64,000 nucleotides of DNA from Mediterraneibacter gnavus ATCC 29149 (GTDB lineage Bacteria; Bacillota; Clostridia; Lachnospirales; Lachnospiraceae). Location of the stretch: the NCBI RefSeq assembly GCF_008121495.1, contig NZ_CP043051.1:2623001-2687000 (forward strand), written 5' to 3'. Shown here piece after piece: positions 36,240 to 44,887 of this stretch (its first letter is position 1; each line of letters opens with the position of its first letter). Below the pieces are notes generated by a model. It had not been told where the DNA came from, ran no database searches, and worked only from the letters and a program-made list of their open reading frames with translations. The position numbers and the translations under genes are program-made.

Positions 36240-37065
36240 ATTTGTGTTCTCTGGTTTCCGGCTGGGTTCTCTCAACTGGAGTTTCCACAGAAGGTTCATC
36301 AGAGCAGTCGCAAGGTGTTTCGGAAGCCTCGCCGCACTGAACGGAAGCCTCTCCGGTTTCAATAACGGCACCAAAAGCAATCGGGATCTGGATGCAGAGA
36401 CTCTGGGTTACAGTAAACGTGCAGGAGGTTTTGCTGCCCGGACACTGTGGATCAGTGTGGATGACAGGATCGCCGCAGCAGATTGTTCTGGCGGTTCCGG
36501 GATGTGCAAACGGGGAGACCGTTACAGGAACGCAAACGGTTTCTTTCTGGTAAAACGTAGATTCACAGGATTCTGTGGAACCGCAGGAAGGCCCGCATAT
36601 GGTCAGGCCGGAAGCGGTCTGGCCGCCGCCGAAAAGACAGAGATTGACTGGGCCGACCGCATAAGGTCTGACAAGAGAAAAGCAGACCTGCATCTCACCA
36701 TCCACTTTATCCAGTGGGAAATCGAATTTCAGTCCCGTACATCCGGTTGGCGGATCCGGATGCTGGATTGTTTTGAGTTCTACATTTTCACCCCAGATTA
36801 CGTTCTGCGATTTTCCGTCGATTACGACCGTAACATCCAGGATATCCTCCTGCGTGATCGCGCTGCAGATACCAAGCAGGAAATGGCTTAAGTCTGCATA
36901 GAGAGGTGTGTCTGTTCCAACACCCGCAATATCATAGCAAAATCGCTGGTATTCTCCCGGTTTTGGGGTTAAAACGGAAGTCTCCGTATTGAGTGAAAAA
37001 ACGAACGGCAAAATCCGCTCGCCGATAACAGTAGAATAGTCTGTTTCATAATTACATGATGTCAT
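36226..37065 (-). CDS. Cys-rich surface or spore-coat-like protein
   Basis: 279 residues, no named family assigned. It is rich in Cys, Thr and Pro with repeated short blocks such as TICGPSCGSTESCESTF, TARTICCGDPV and CTFTVTQSLCIQIPIAFGA. The last pattern (C..VTQ..C..IP..FGA) recalls Clostridia proteins thought to belong to spore outer layers, a resemblance from memory only. No signal peptide or membrane helix. AAAGGT precedes ATG 37065. Its 3' end overlaps the start of glgX homology by 14 bases, so the natural C-terminus may also have been altered at that junction. Confidence 0.7.
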   Translation of the reverse strand: MTSCNYETDYSTVIGERILPFVFSLNTETSVLTPKPGEYQRFCYDIAGVGTDTPLYADLSHFLLGICSAITQEDILDVTVVIDGKSQNVIWGENVELKTIQHPDPPTGCTGLKFDFPLDKVDGEMQVCFSLVRPYAVGPVNLCLFGGGQTASGLTICGPSCGSTESCESTFYQKETVCVPVTVSPFAHPGTARTICCGDPVIHTDPQCPGSKTSCTFTVTQSLCIQIPIAFGAVIETGEASVQCGEASETPCDCSDEPSVETPVERTQPETREHKFFTR

Positions 37066-37121
37066 AAGAAATACCTTTTGAAAAATTTTATTCTGTATAG
37101 TATATGATAAATCTCAAAACA

Positions 37122-37130
37122 TGTTATAAT
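37122..37130 (+). promoter_or_regulatory. Extended -10 promoter of the MATE gene
   Basis: TGTTATAAT is a complete extended -10 box 72 bases before the MATE start; the -35 region is weak. It is divergent from the surface-protein gene. Confidence 0.5.
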
Positions 37131-37201
37131 TGCCATGTGTTTTTCAAATTTGGGAAAAGGGGATGGAAAAACAAGAAATAGGAATTTATGGGAGAGAAAA
37201 G

Positions 37202-38584
37202 ATGTTTATGAGAAAAAAGGAAAATGAGCTGCAGATTGACTGGAAGCATTTTTATTTGGGTGTACTGGCACTGGTCATTCCGATGGCACTTCAGAATCTG
37301 ATCAATGTGGGTGTAACGGCTGCGGATGTGGTGATGCTGGGGCGCGTAGGAGAGACAGCGCTGTCCGGATCTTCTCTTGCAGGGCAGGTGCAGTATATTA
37401 TGACGTTGTTTTTGTTCGGGCTGACATCCGGAGCAACGGTTCTGACCGCACAGTATTGGGGGAAAAAGGACCTGCGGACAATCGAGAAGATTTTGGGTCT
37501 TGGAATGCGGGCTGCGGTTTTTGTGACTGCATTATTCTTTCTGGCAGCGCAGATCATGCCAGAGCAGCTTTTGCGGATATTTACAAGTGAACCAGAGGTG
37601 ATCAAAGAGGGCGTGAAGTATTTGCGGATTGTTAGTTTTTCTTACATTTTTATGGGGATCACACAGACTTATCTTTATATTATGCGAAGTGTGGAACGGG
37701 TCGTTGTGGCAACGGTGGTATATTTGTGTTCCCTGCTCTGCAACATTACGATCAATGCCATTTTGATCTTCGGGCTTCTCGGAATGCCCGCCATGGGTGT
37801 GCAGGGTGCGGCAATTGGAACGCTGGTTTCCAGGCTCCTGGAGATGGTACTGGTATGTGTGTACTCGAAAGTGTGGAACAAAGATATCAAGTTCAGGATC
37901 GCCTACTTTTTTAAAACAGAGCACGTTTTAAATATGGATTTTCTGAAATACGCATTCCCGGTGATCTTAAACGAGGTGCTCTGGGGACTTGGAACTGCGA
38001 CAAATACGGCAGTGCTTGGTCATATGGGAAGTGCTGCAGTTGCGGCGAATTCGGTCGCACAGGTGGCCAGACAGCTCGCAACGGTGGTAGCATTCGGACT
38101 TTCCAGTGCGACAGCGATCTATCTGGGCAAAACCATTGGAGAGAAAAAGTATGAGCATGCAAAAGCATATGCAAAGAGGTTCGTATGGCTCAGTGTGATT
38201 ATGGGAGTTGTGGGAGGTGTGCTGATCCTTCTGATCTCACCGGTTATGGCAGAGACGATGACTCTGTCTGAAACAGCAAAGGGGTATATGCGGTTCATGT
38301 TCTTTGTAATGTCCTATTTTGTGGTAGGGCAGGCGTTCAACACAACGATGGTCGTGGGAACCTTCCGTTCCGGCGGAGATACCCGGTTTGGCCTGCTGCT
38401 GGATATGTCTACCATGTGGGGATGTTCCATTTTATTTGGTGCGCTCGCAGCGTTTGTGTTCCACTGCAGTGTTCCGGTGGTGTATATGATCCTGATGAGT
38501 GATGAGATCATTAAGATTCCGATCACCTGGCGCCGGTACAAGAGCTATAAATGGCTGAAGGATGTAACAAGAGAAGAATTGTAG
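37202..38584 (+). CDS. MATE-family efflux transporter
   Basis: About 460 residues with twelve predicted membrane helices in two related halves (VLALVIPMALQNLINVGVTA and YAFPVILNEVLWGLGTATNT begin them). MATE proteins export drugs or metabolites in exchange for Na+ or H+. ATG 37202 is preferred because GGGAG lies 7 bases upstream; ATG 37163 has its purine run directly against it. The HxlR regulator follows 101 bases downstream on the same strand and could control it. Substrate unknown. Confidence 0.93.
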   Translation: MFMRKKENELQIDWKHFYLGVLALVIPMALQNLINVGVTAADVVMLGRVGETALSGSSLAGQVQYIMTLFLFGLTSGATVLTAQYWGKKDLRTIEKILGLGMRAAVFVTALFFLAAQIMPEQLLRIFTSEPEVIKEGVKYLRIVSFSYIFMGITQTYLYIMRSVERVVVATVVYLCSLLCNITINAILIFGLLGMPAMGVQGAAIGTLVSRLLEMVLVCVYSKVWNKDIKFRIAYFFKTEHVLNMDFLKYAFPVILNEVLWGLGTATNTAVLGHMGSAAVAANSVAQVARQLATVVAFGLSSATAIYLGKTIGEKKYEHAKAYAKRFVWLSVIMGVVGGVLILLISPVMAETMTLSETAKGYMRFMFFVMSYFVVGQAFNTTMVVGTFRSGGDTRFGLLLDMSTMWGCSILFGALAAFVFHCSVPVVYMILMSDEIIKIPITWRRYKSYKWLKDVTREEL

Positions 38585-38685
38585 GGGAAGCTCCTTTCTA
38601 AAAAAATCTTGCAAAATTATCTGCAATCTTATAAAATGCAGAAGTGACTTTTGTAAAGAATTATTTTTAGGAAGGAGTTTTCTGC

Positions 38686-39030
38686 ATGGCAGACATCAAA
38701 ATAAAGAAAGATCACTGTCCGCTGATCCTGACACACAGTCTGATCGGAGGGAAATGGAAGCTGAAGATCTTGTGGCATATTCTGCAGGGCGATAATCGAT
38801 TTTCGGAGTTAAAAAAGGAAATCCCGGGTATTTCGGAAAAAGTGTTATATTCGAATTTGAAAGAACTGGAGGATGCAAGGCTTTTATACAGGGAAGTGAT
38901 CAAGGAAAAGAAGCCGTCCGTGATTCGTTACCGTCTTTCAGAAGAAGGCGTGGAGGTCAGGGCACTGATCGATGCGGCACACCGGTTTGCCAATCGGTAT
39001 GCAAAAAAGCATATACATACTAAAAAGTAA
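38686..39030 (+). CDS. HxlR-family transcriptional regulator
   Basis: 114 residues comprising one winged helix: CPLILTHSLIGGKWKLKILW, the recognition part NRFSELKKEIPGISEKVLYS and the wing EKKPSVIRYRLSEEG. Cys at the start of the HTH is conserved in HxlR proteins that sense aldehydes or quinones. AAGGAG precedes ATG 38686. It lies between the MATE exporter and an iron-siderophore transporter, and may control either. Confidence 0.92.
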   Translation: MADIKIKKDHCPLILTHSLIGGKWKLKILWHILQGDNRFSELKKEIPGISEKVLYSNLKELEDARLLYREVIKEKKPSVIRYRLSEEGVEVRALIDAAHRFANRYAKKHIHTKK

Positions 39031-39103
39031 GGTATTGCGAAATGTGAGTGAATTGTGTATAGTCTTTTTGTCAGTAGAGAAGACATATTTTTTTATACAT
39101 ATG

Positions 39104-39117
39104 TTAGTTAAAACTAA
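39104..39117 (+). promoter_or_regulatory. Possible iron-responsive operator
   Basis: TTAGTT-AA-AACTAA is a palindrome 33 bases upstream of the siderophore transporter operon. It resembles half-sites of DtxR-family metal regulators rather than a Fur box. Binding protein inferred only. Confidence 0.4.
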
Positions 39118-39150
39118 TAAGAGTAAATAAAAACTAATGGAGGTGGTGGT

Positions 39151-40167
39151 ATCAAAAAATATGTATCGACAATCATATTGGCGGCGGTGTTGTTCGTAGT
39201 TTCTGTCTGCTCTCTGTTTATCGGGGTGATGGATGCGGATCTGGCGTCGCTGATGCAGGGAGATCCGGAAGTGATCCGGTTGTTTCTGATTTCAAGGATT
39301 CCGCGGCTTCTGGCAATTCTGTGTACAGGAATCGGAATGAGTACAGCAGGGCTGATCATGCAGCAGCTTTGTATGAATAAGTTTGTGTCTCCGACTACGG
39401 GAGCAACGATTTCTTCGGCCCAGCTTGGAATTTTGCTGGCTCTGGTATTTCTCCCGGAGTCTACACTTCTTGGAAGAGCAGTGTTTGCGTTTGTGGCGGC
39501 GATTCTGGGAACCTGGATTTTTGTGTGGTTTGTTCAGAAAATCCGTTTTAAAGATGTGGTGCTGGTACCGTTGGTCGGAATCATGTTTGGAAATGTGATC
39601 GGAGGGATCACCAGCTTCATTGCCTATCAATACGAGATGAATCAGGCGCTGTCCACCTGGCTGGTAGGGCATTTTTCTATGGTACTGCGCGGGAGATATG
39701 AGATTGTGTATCTGACAGTACCGCTGGTTGTGCTGGCATTTGTATTTGCAAACCATTTCAATATTGTGGGGATCGGAAAAGAATTCTCTCAGAATCTGGG
39801 AGTGCCTTATAATCTGGTGCTTTTTATGGGCCTTACGATTGCGGCAATGATTACGGCGTCGGTGGTGGTAGTGGTTGGTTCGATTTCTTATATCGGTCTG
39901 ATCGTTCCGAATATTGTCACCATGTTCAAGGGTGATAAGATCCGCGGAACGCTGGCAGATACGGCGCTGTTTGGCGCTTTGTTCGTTATCGTATGCGACA
40001 TGATCTCGAGAGTGGTGATTGCCCCTTACGAGCTGCCTATCGAACTGATCGTAGGAATTCTCGGCAGCATCCTGTTTGTAGGACTGTTGCTGTATCGACT
40101 GAAAAACGGAGGAAGAAGAATACTTCTGGGGAAAGGAGGCAGACAGGATGCACAGTGCAGTTCATAA
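39151..40167 (+). CDS. Siderophore ABC transporter permease 1 (FecCD type)
   Basis: 338 residues if begun at codon 39151. FecCD/BtuC-type permease with about nine membrane helices (SRIPRLLAILCTGIGMSTAG; GNVIGGITSFIAYQ; VGSISYIGLIVPNIVTMFKG). It lines the pore for an iron-siderophore complex. Start problem: GGAGG (39139-39143) is perfectly spaced, 7 bases, before ATC at 39151. The reading ATC-KKYVSTIILAAVLF matches how these permeases usually begin (MKKY). The only conventional in-frame start is TTG 39178, which has no ribosome site and cuts the first helix. AUC initiation or a base change at this codon is likely. First gene of a yclNOPQ-like operon; overlaps permease 2 by 20 bases. Confidence 0.9.
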   Translation: MKKYVSTIILAAVLFVVSVCSLFIGVMDADLASLMQGDPEVIRLFLISRIPRLLAILCTGIGMSTAGLIMQQLCMNKFVSPTTGATISSAQLGILLALVFLPESTLLGRAVFAFVAAILGTWIFVWFVQKIRFKDVVLVPLVGIMFGNVIGGITSFIAYQYEMNQALSTWLVGHFSMVLRGRYEIVYLTVPLVVLAFVFANHFNIVGIGKEFSQNLGVPYNLVLFMGLTIAAMITASVVVVVGSISYIGLIVPNIVTMFKGDKIRGTLADTALFGALFVIVCDMISRVVIAPYELPIELIVGILGSILFVGLLLYRLKNGGRRILLGKGGRQDAQCSS

Positions 40168-41125
40168 GACAAACAGCAGAAAGCTTCTTGTTTTAGGGAT
40201 ACTGGTGGCGGCAGCAGCAATCGCCTATCTGTTTGTGGATGTTTCTTTTTCAAATGAGCGTCTGTTTCGGTATGCTATGAAAATCCGGATTCCAAAGCTG
40301 ATGGTCATGCTGGTGGCATCTGCTGCCATCGGAGGGGCAACGATCGTATTTCAGACTATTATTCACAATACGATTGTGACACCATGTCTGTTGGGAATGA
40401 ATTCGTTGTATACGCTGATTCACACAGCAGTGGTATTCTTTGCAGGTTCCGGAAGTTTTCTCGCTGTCAATGCGAACGTGTCTTTTGTGGTCGATCTGTT
40501 TTTAATGAGTACAACAGCTGTTTTGGTCTACAGCTATCTGTTCAAAAAAACAAACTATAATGTGTTGTATGTATTGTTGATCGGAACGGTTTTGACTTCG
40601 TTTTTCGGAAGCATTCAGAGTACGCTTACAAGAATCATGGATCCCAATGAATATGACAGCCTTCTGGCAACGCTGGTAGCAAGCTTTAACAACGTCAACT
40701 CGGAAATTATTCTGGCAGCAGTCCTGGTTCTGGCAGGTATCGTGTTTGTGTTGCGAAAAGAACTTGCGCTTTTGGACGTGTTGTCTCTTGGAAGACATCA
40801 GGCAATCAATCTGGGTGTGGATTATGACCGGGCCATCCGGAAACTTCTGCTTGGAGTGACACTCTGTATCGCGACCGCCACAGCGATGGTAGGACCGATT
40901 TCATTCCTCGGACTGATCATCGCAAATCTGTCCAGACAGTTTTTGAAAACATACCGGCATTCGCAGCTGATCATGGGATCTGTCTTCTTCGGGATGTTTG
41001 TTCTGGCGGCAGGGCAGATGATTTCGGAACAGATCTTTGTATATGCGATTCCGGTCAGTGTATTTATTACAGTAGGCGGAGGAGGATACTTTTTGTATCT
41101 TCTGTTGAGGAAAAGGAGGAGTTAG
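40148..41125 (+). CDS. Siderophore ABC transporter permease 2 (FecCD type)
   Basis: 325 residues, second FecCD-type permease (MKIRIPKLMVMLVASAAIGG; TAMVGPISFLGLIIANLSRQ), with about eight or nine membrane helices. It forms a heterodimer with permease 1, as YclN and YclO do. AAAGGAGG lies 11 bases before ATG 40148, within the end of permease 1. It is 4 bases from the ATPase gene, so the four genes are one transcript. Confidence 0.93.
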   Translation: MHSAVHKTNSRKLLVLGILVAAAAIAYLFVDVSFSNERLFRYAMKIRIPKLMVMLVASAAIGGATIVFQTIIHNTIVTPCLLGMNSLYTLIHTAVVFFAGSGSFLAVNANVSFVVDLFLMSTTAVLVYSYLFKKTNYNVLYVLLIGTVLTSFFGSIQSTLTRIMDPNEYDSLLATLVASFNNVNSEIILAAVLVLAGIVFVLRKELALLDVLSLGRHQAINLGVDYDRAIRKLLLGVTLCIATATAMVGPISFLGLIIANLSRQFLKTYRHSQLIMGSVFFGMFVLAAGQMISEQIFVYAIPVSVFITVGGGGYFLYLLLRKRRS

Positions 41126-41129
41126 AAGA

Positions 41130-41882
41130 GTGAAGATACGTGGAGTAAAAAAACAGTATCACGGAAAAACCGTGGTGGATTCCGTTTCTTTTGAAATTCA
41201 AAAAGGAAAAGTAACTGCTCTGATCGGTCCCAATGGAGCGGGAAAATCTACTGTGATGAGCATTCTTTCCAGACTGATCGCAAAGGATGAAGGAGTGGTA
41301 GAGTTTGAAGGAAAGAAGCTGGAGCACTGGAAGAGTAAAGAATTGTCAAAGCATCTGGCGATTCTGACACAGAGTAATCATATTGAGATGAAGCTGACAG
41401 TCAGAGAGCTGGTTGCATTCGGACGGTTCCCGCATTCGGGAGGGCGGATGACCAAGCAGGATAAAGAAATCGTTGCACAGGCGATCGATTATATGGAACT
41501 AAAAGAGTTTGAAGACCGGTTTCTGGATGAATTGTCCGGAGGACAGCGGCAGAGAGCATATATCGCCATGGTCATTGCGCAGGATACGGAGTATGTCTTT
41601 TTGGATGAACCGACGAATAATCTGGATATTTATCATGCTTCGAATATGATGAAGATGGTGCGGAAGTTAAGTGACGAGCTGGGAAAAACAGTGATCCTTG
41701 TGCTTCATGAGATTAATTATGCAGCCTTTTATTCAGATTATATCTGTGCATTTAAAAACGGAAAAATCGCGAAATATGGAACCGTTGAAGAAGTCATTCA
41801 AAAAGAAGTCCTTTCTGAGATTTACCAGGTGGATTTTGAAATTTTAAATATCAAAGGAAAACCATTATCGGTATATTATTGA
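41130..41882 (+). CDS. Siderophore ABC transporter ATPase
   Basis: 250 residues. Walker A is LIGPNGAGKST, the signature is LSGGQRQRAYIAMV, Walker B is YVFLDEPTNNLD and the switch His is in LVLHEINYAA. It powers uptake of an iron-siderophore complex. The start is GTG 41130, with AAAGGAGG upstream. Best compared with YclP/FepC/FhuC-type ATPases; the YclP comparison is favoured by gene order. Confidence 0.94.
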   Translation: MKIRGVKKQYHGKTVVDSVSFEIQKGKVTALIGPNGAGKSTVMSILSRLIAKDEGVVEFEGKKLEHWKSKELSKHLAILTQSNHIEMKLTVRELVAFGRFPHSGGRMTKQDKEIVAQAIDYMELKEFEDRFLDELSGGQRQRAYIAMVIAQDTEYVFLDEPTNNLDIYHASNMMKMVRKLSDELGKTVILVLHEINYAAFYSDYICAFKNGKIAKYGTVEEVIQKEVLSEIYQVDFEILNIKGKPLSVYY

Positions 41883-41920
41883 TGACAGAAAATGGAAGAA
41901 AACAAAGATGGAGGAAGAAG

Positions 41921-42913
41921 ATGAGAAAATTAGCAAAAGTATTATTGGCAGGAGTGGCAGCACTCAGTCTGACAGCATGCGGGCAGGCAGAAGGAACAAC
42001 AGGAAGTTCTGCGGATACAACGGCAAAGGAGCAGAAACAACAGGAAACACCTGAGAAGATCAAGATCCAGTCTCTGAATGCAAACGGAGAAGAAATTTCT
42101 CTGGAAGTACCATATGATCCGGAACGTATCGCTGTTTTGGATATGGCAGCACTGGATATCCTGGATAATCTTGGTGTTGGAGACAAAATAGTAGGTTCTG
42201 CATCTACTTCTCTGGAGTACCTTTCTGATTATGTGGATAATGAAAAGGTTGCAAATCTGGGAACGATCAAAGAGGCAGATCTGGAGGCTGTGATGGAGTG
42301 TGAGCCGGAAGTGATTTTCATCGGCGGACGTCTGGCTTCTTCCTATGACGCGCTCAGTGAAATTGCACCGGTTGTATACCTTTCGGCAGATGTGGAGACA
42401 GGTGTCGTAAAAAGCGTGACAAAAAATGCAGAGACGATTGCTTCTATGTTTGGGCTGGAAGATGAAGTAAAAGAAAAGACAGCCGGTTTTGATGAAAGAA
42501 TTGAAGCATTGGCAGAAAAAGCAAAAGGGCATACAGCACTGGTAGGAATGACTACAAGCGGAAGCTTTAACTTAATGGGAAATGACGGAAGATGCTCCAT
42601 TATCGGAGTGGAGATCGGATTTGACAATCTGACAGCTGCTGAAAGTACCTCAACACATGGAAATGAAGCTTCATTTGAAACAGTTGTCGAGAAAAACCCA
42701 GAGTATATTTTCGTGATGGATCGTGATCAGGCAATCGGGGCAGACGGGGCACAGACGGCAAAAGAAATTATGGAAAATGAACTTGTTATGCAGACAGATG
42801 CTTACAAAAATGGAAAAATCATCTATCTGGAACATCCGGCAGTATGGTACACTGCGGAAGGCGGAATCACTGCACTGGATGTGATGCTTTCTGATCTGGA
42901 GGAGTCCCTGTAA
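41921..42913 (+). CDS. Siderophore-binding lipoprotein (YclQ/FatB/CeuE type)
   Basis: 330 residues. A lipoprotein signal peptide (MRKLAKVLLAGVAALSLTAC, lipobox LTAC) anchors it outside the membrane. The binding domain has PERIAVLDMAALDILDNLGV, ECEPEVIFIGGR, YLSADVETG and NPEYIFVMDRD, the helical-backbone class III fold. Order permease-permease-ATPase-receptor is that of Bacillus yclNOPQ (petrobactin uptake); the actual ligand here is unknown. ATG 41921 has GGAGG upstream and begins exactly at the signal peptide. Confidence 0.93.
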   Translation: MRKLAKVLLAGVAALSLTACGQAEGTTGSSADTTAKEQKQQETPEKIKIQSLNANGEEISLEVPYDPERIAVLDMAALDILDNLGVGDKIVGSASTSLEYLSDYVDNEKVANLGTIKEADLEAVMECEPEVIFIGGRLASSYDALSEIAPVVYLSADVETGVVKSVTKNAETIASMFGLEDEVKEKTAGFDERIEALAEKAKGHTALVGMTTSGSFNLMGNDGRCSIIGVEIGFDNLTAAESTSTHGNEASFETVVEKNPEYIFVMDRDQAIGADGAQTAKEIMENELVMQTDAYKNGKIIYLEHPAVWYTAEGGITALDVMLSDLEESL

Positions 42914-43023
42914 AAAGTTGTTGTGTGCATTATCCTCAAATTGTGGTACAATAGAATCAGTCTGAAATCCTGTTTTCAAAGATGGAGACAGATGAATTTA
43001 TAGAACAAAGAGAGGTAATGAAA

Positions 43024-43869
43024 ATGGAAGAACAATATACAGAAGGATGTTCCGAAGAGTCCTGTGCAGGATGTTCTCATTCCGGTTCCTGTGAAAGCCA
43101 GAAGCAGAATGCAGGCAATACGGCGCCATCCAAAGCACCGGCAAATGTAGGTTCCCAGGTGAAAAAAGTGATTGGAGTCATCAGCGGAAAGGGTGGCGTT
43201 GGAAAATCGCTGGTAACAGCTTCCCTGGCACGTATGATGATCGAAAAAGGATATACGGCAGGAATTTTGGATGCAGATATTACAGGTCCATCCATTCCGA
43301 AGATGTACGGAGTGCACGAGATGGCAATCGGAAACGAGATGGGAATGCTTCCGTGCAGCGCACCGGATGGAACAAGGATCATGTCCGTCAACCTGCTTTT
43401 GGAAGAGGAGGACACACCGGTCATCTGGAGAGGTCCTGTGATCGCAGGCGTTGTGACACAGTTCTGGTCAGATGTGATGTGGGGAGATTTGGATTATCTG
43501 TTCGTTGACATGCCTCCCGGAACGGGAGATGTTCCGTTGACTGTATTTCAGTCCCTGCCTGTGGATGGAGTTGTGATCGTCACCTCTCCGCAGGATCTGG
43601 TACAGCTGATCGTAAAGAAGGCGTACAACATGGCAAAACAGATGAACATTCCGGTTCTTGGAATCGTGGAAAACTACAGTTACATCAAATGTCCGGACTG
43701 CGGAAAAGAGATCAAAGTGTTCGGTGAGAGTCATATTGACGAGATTGCAAAAGAACTGGGAGTACCGGTACTTGGCAAGATGCCGATCGACACTGCGATT
43801 GCAGAAGCAGTAGAAGCAGAAAAATTTTATGAAGTGACGAACCCGTATTTGAAAGAAATCGATTTGTAG
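43024..43869 (+). CDS. Mrp/NBP35-type P-loop ATPase (Fe-S carrier family)
   Basis: 281 residues. After a Cys-rich N-terminus (CSEESCAGCSHSGSC) comes the deviant Walker A (VISGKGGVGKSLVTASLARM), DADITGPSIPKMYG, DMPPGTGDVPLTVFQSLPVD and a C-terminal CPDCG pair. Mrp/ApbC proteins bind and transfer Fe-S clusters; in the cytosol this one may load apoproteins. ATG 43024 is chosen because AAAGAGAGG is 8 bases upstream; ATG 43018 would be only 2 away. Followed by a strong terminator. Confidence 0.93.
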   Translation: MEEQYTEGCSEESCAGCSHSGSCESQKQNAGNTAPSKAPANVGSQVKKVIGVISGKGGVGKSLVTASLARMMIEKGYTAGILDADITGPSIPKMYGVHEMAIGNEMGMLPCSAPDGTRIMSVNLLLEEEDTPVIWRGPVIAGVVTQFWSDVMWGDLDYLFVDMPPGTGDVPLTVFQSLPVDGVVIVTSPQDLVQLIVKKAYNMAKQMNIPVLGIVENYSYIKCPDCGKEIKVFGESHIDEIAKELGVPVLGKMPIDTAIAEAVEAEKFYEVTNPYLKEIDL

Positions 43870-43917
43870 CGGGCTGGGAAAGAAAAGAAGGCTTGTGCTG
43901 GAAATGTGCGGAAATAT

Positions 43918-43961
43918 GCCGTCGTCTCAAAGTGCTGAATCTTTGAGGCGGCGGCTTTTTA
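43918..43961 (+). terminator. Terminator of the Mrp gene
   Basis: GCCGTCGTCTCAAAG (43918-43932) pairs with CTTTGAGGCGGCGGC (43941-43955), including G-U pairs, followed by TTTTTAT. Confidence 0.85.
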
Positions 43962-43971
43962 TCACAGATTT

Positions 43972-44667
43972 TTATAACTGAATATTTTTGAACAGATCTC
44001 CAAGGCTTGTACCGATCTCTTCGGCTTTTGGAATCTCAACTTTTTCTACAACTTCTTCTTCCGGTTCTTCCAAAGCTTTCATGCTCAGGCTGATCTTGCC
44101 GTCTTTAATACCGATGACTTTGACCTGAACTTCATCTCCTACATTCAAAACAGCTGCAGGATTCTTGACGCGTTTTTGAGAAATCTGAGAAACATGTACC
44201 AGTCCGGAAAGACCGTTTTCCAGTTTGACAAATGCACCGTAGTTCTGTAATGTCTCTACAGTACCGGACATAACCGTACCGATTGGGATACTTGCGATCT
44301 GTGCTTCTTTTTCTTTTCTTTCTTTTTCTTTGAGAAGCTCACGGGCGGACAGTACAAGCCGGTTGCCTGCCTGATCTACATCGATCACTTGAACTTCCAC
44401 ATCTTTGAGCAGGTAAGTCTCCAGATCTTCAATGTAAGAAAGGGAGAGTTTGGATGCCGGAATAAATCCGCGCAGTCCTTCTACCATGGCAATGGCACCG
44501 CCATTTACGATTCCTTCGATCTTAACAGGGAGGATCGTTTTCTTTTCCATATATTCCAAAACCCTGTTCCATGGATTGGCATCGTCAAAATGATCTTCGT
44601 AATCAGCCATTGTCTCTGTGTGTCCTTCGTTTGTCAGTAATTCTTCTGTTCTTAATTCTTCGCTCAT
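43972..44667 (-). CDS. S1 RNA-binding domain protein
   Basis: 231 residues with two S1 domains: about 43-115 (ILPVKIEGIVNGGAIAMVEG; GFIPASKLSLSY) and about 130-200 (GTVMSGTVETLQNYGAFVKL; GLVHVSQIS). A charged coiled linker (ELLKEKERKEKEAQ) separates them. It is shorter than ribosomal protein S1 and resembles the short S1-like proteins of Clostridia that bind mRNA on the ribosome. GAGGTG precedes ATG 44667. A 9-bp hairpin in its leader may control it. Confidence 0.88.
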   Translation of the reverse strand: MSEELRTEELLTNEGHTETMADYEDHFDDANPWNRVLEYMEKKTILPVKIEGIVNGGAIAMVEGLRGFIPASKLSLSYIEDLETYLLKDVEVQVIDVDQAGNRLVLSARELLKEKERKEKEAQIASIPIGTVMSGTVETLQNYGAFVKLENGLSGLVHVSQISQKRVKNPAAVLNVGDEVQVKVIGIKDGKISLSMKALEEPEEEVVEKVEIPKAEEIGTSLGDLFKNIQL

Positions 44668-44698
44668 CGCTGCACCTCGACTTTCTAAAACTTTAAAA

Positions 44699-44727
44699 CA
44701 AAAATCTCTTAAAACAGAAGATTTTTG
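44699..44727 (-). promoter_or_regulatory. Leader hairpin of the S1-domain gene
   Basis: CAAAAATCT (44699-44707) and AGATTTTTG (44719-44727) form a perfect 9-bp stem; on the minus strand it is followed by TTTTAAAG. It lies 32 bases before the start codon and could act as an attenuator or an autoregulatory site. Confidence 0.4.
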
Positions 44728-44887
44728 CTTTGCATTAAAGACAGTATAGCATATGTTTTATCAAAAAGACACGGAATCTTGAAATTTGGGTTGACGAAAT
44801 CTGGAAAAAATGGCAAGCTACATATAGGTTACTGTTCACACCAATAACCACTATAGAAGAAAATAAGCAAAGGAAGTTTGGATTGAT

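Noticed and set aside
36244-36891. 215-codon plus-strand frame opposite the Cys-rich surface protein
   Set aside because: It has no ribosome site, and the minus-strand frame has a proper start, ribosome site and repeated Cys blocks.
38585-38685. HxlR-gene promoter TTGCAA/TATAAA
   Set aside because: The spacer is only 15 bases, so I did not list it as a feature.
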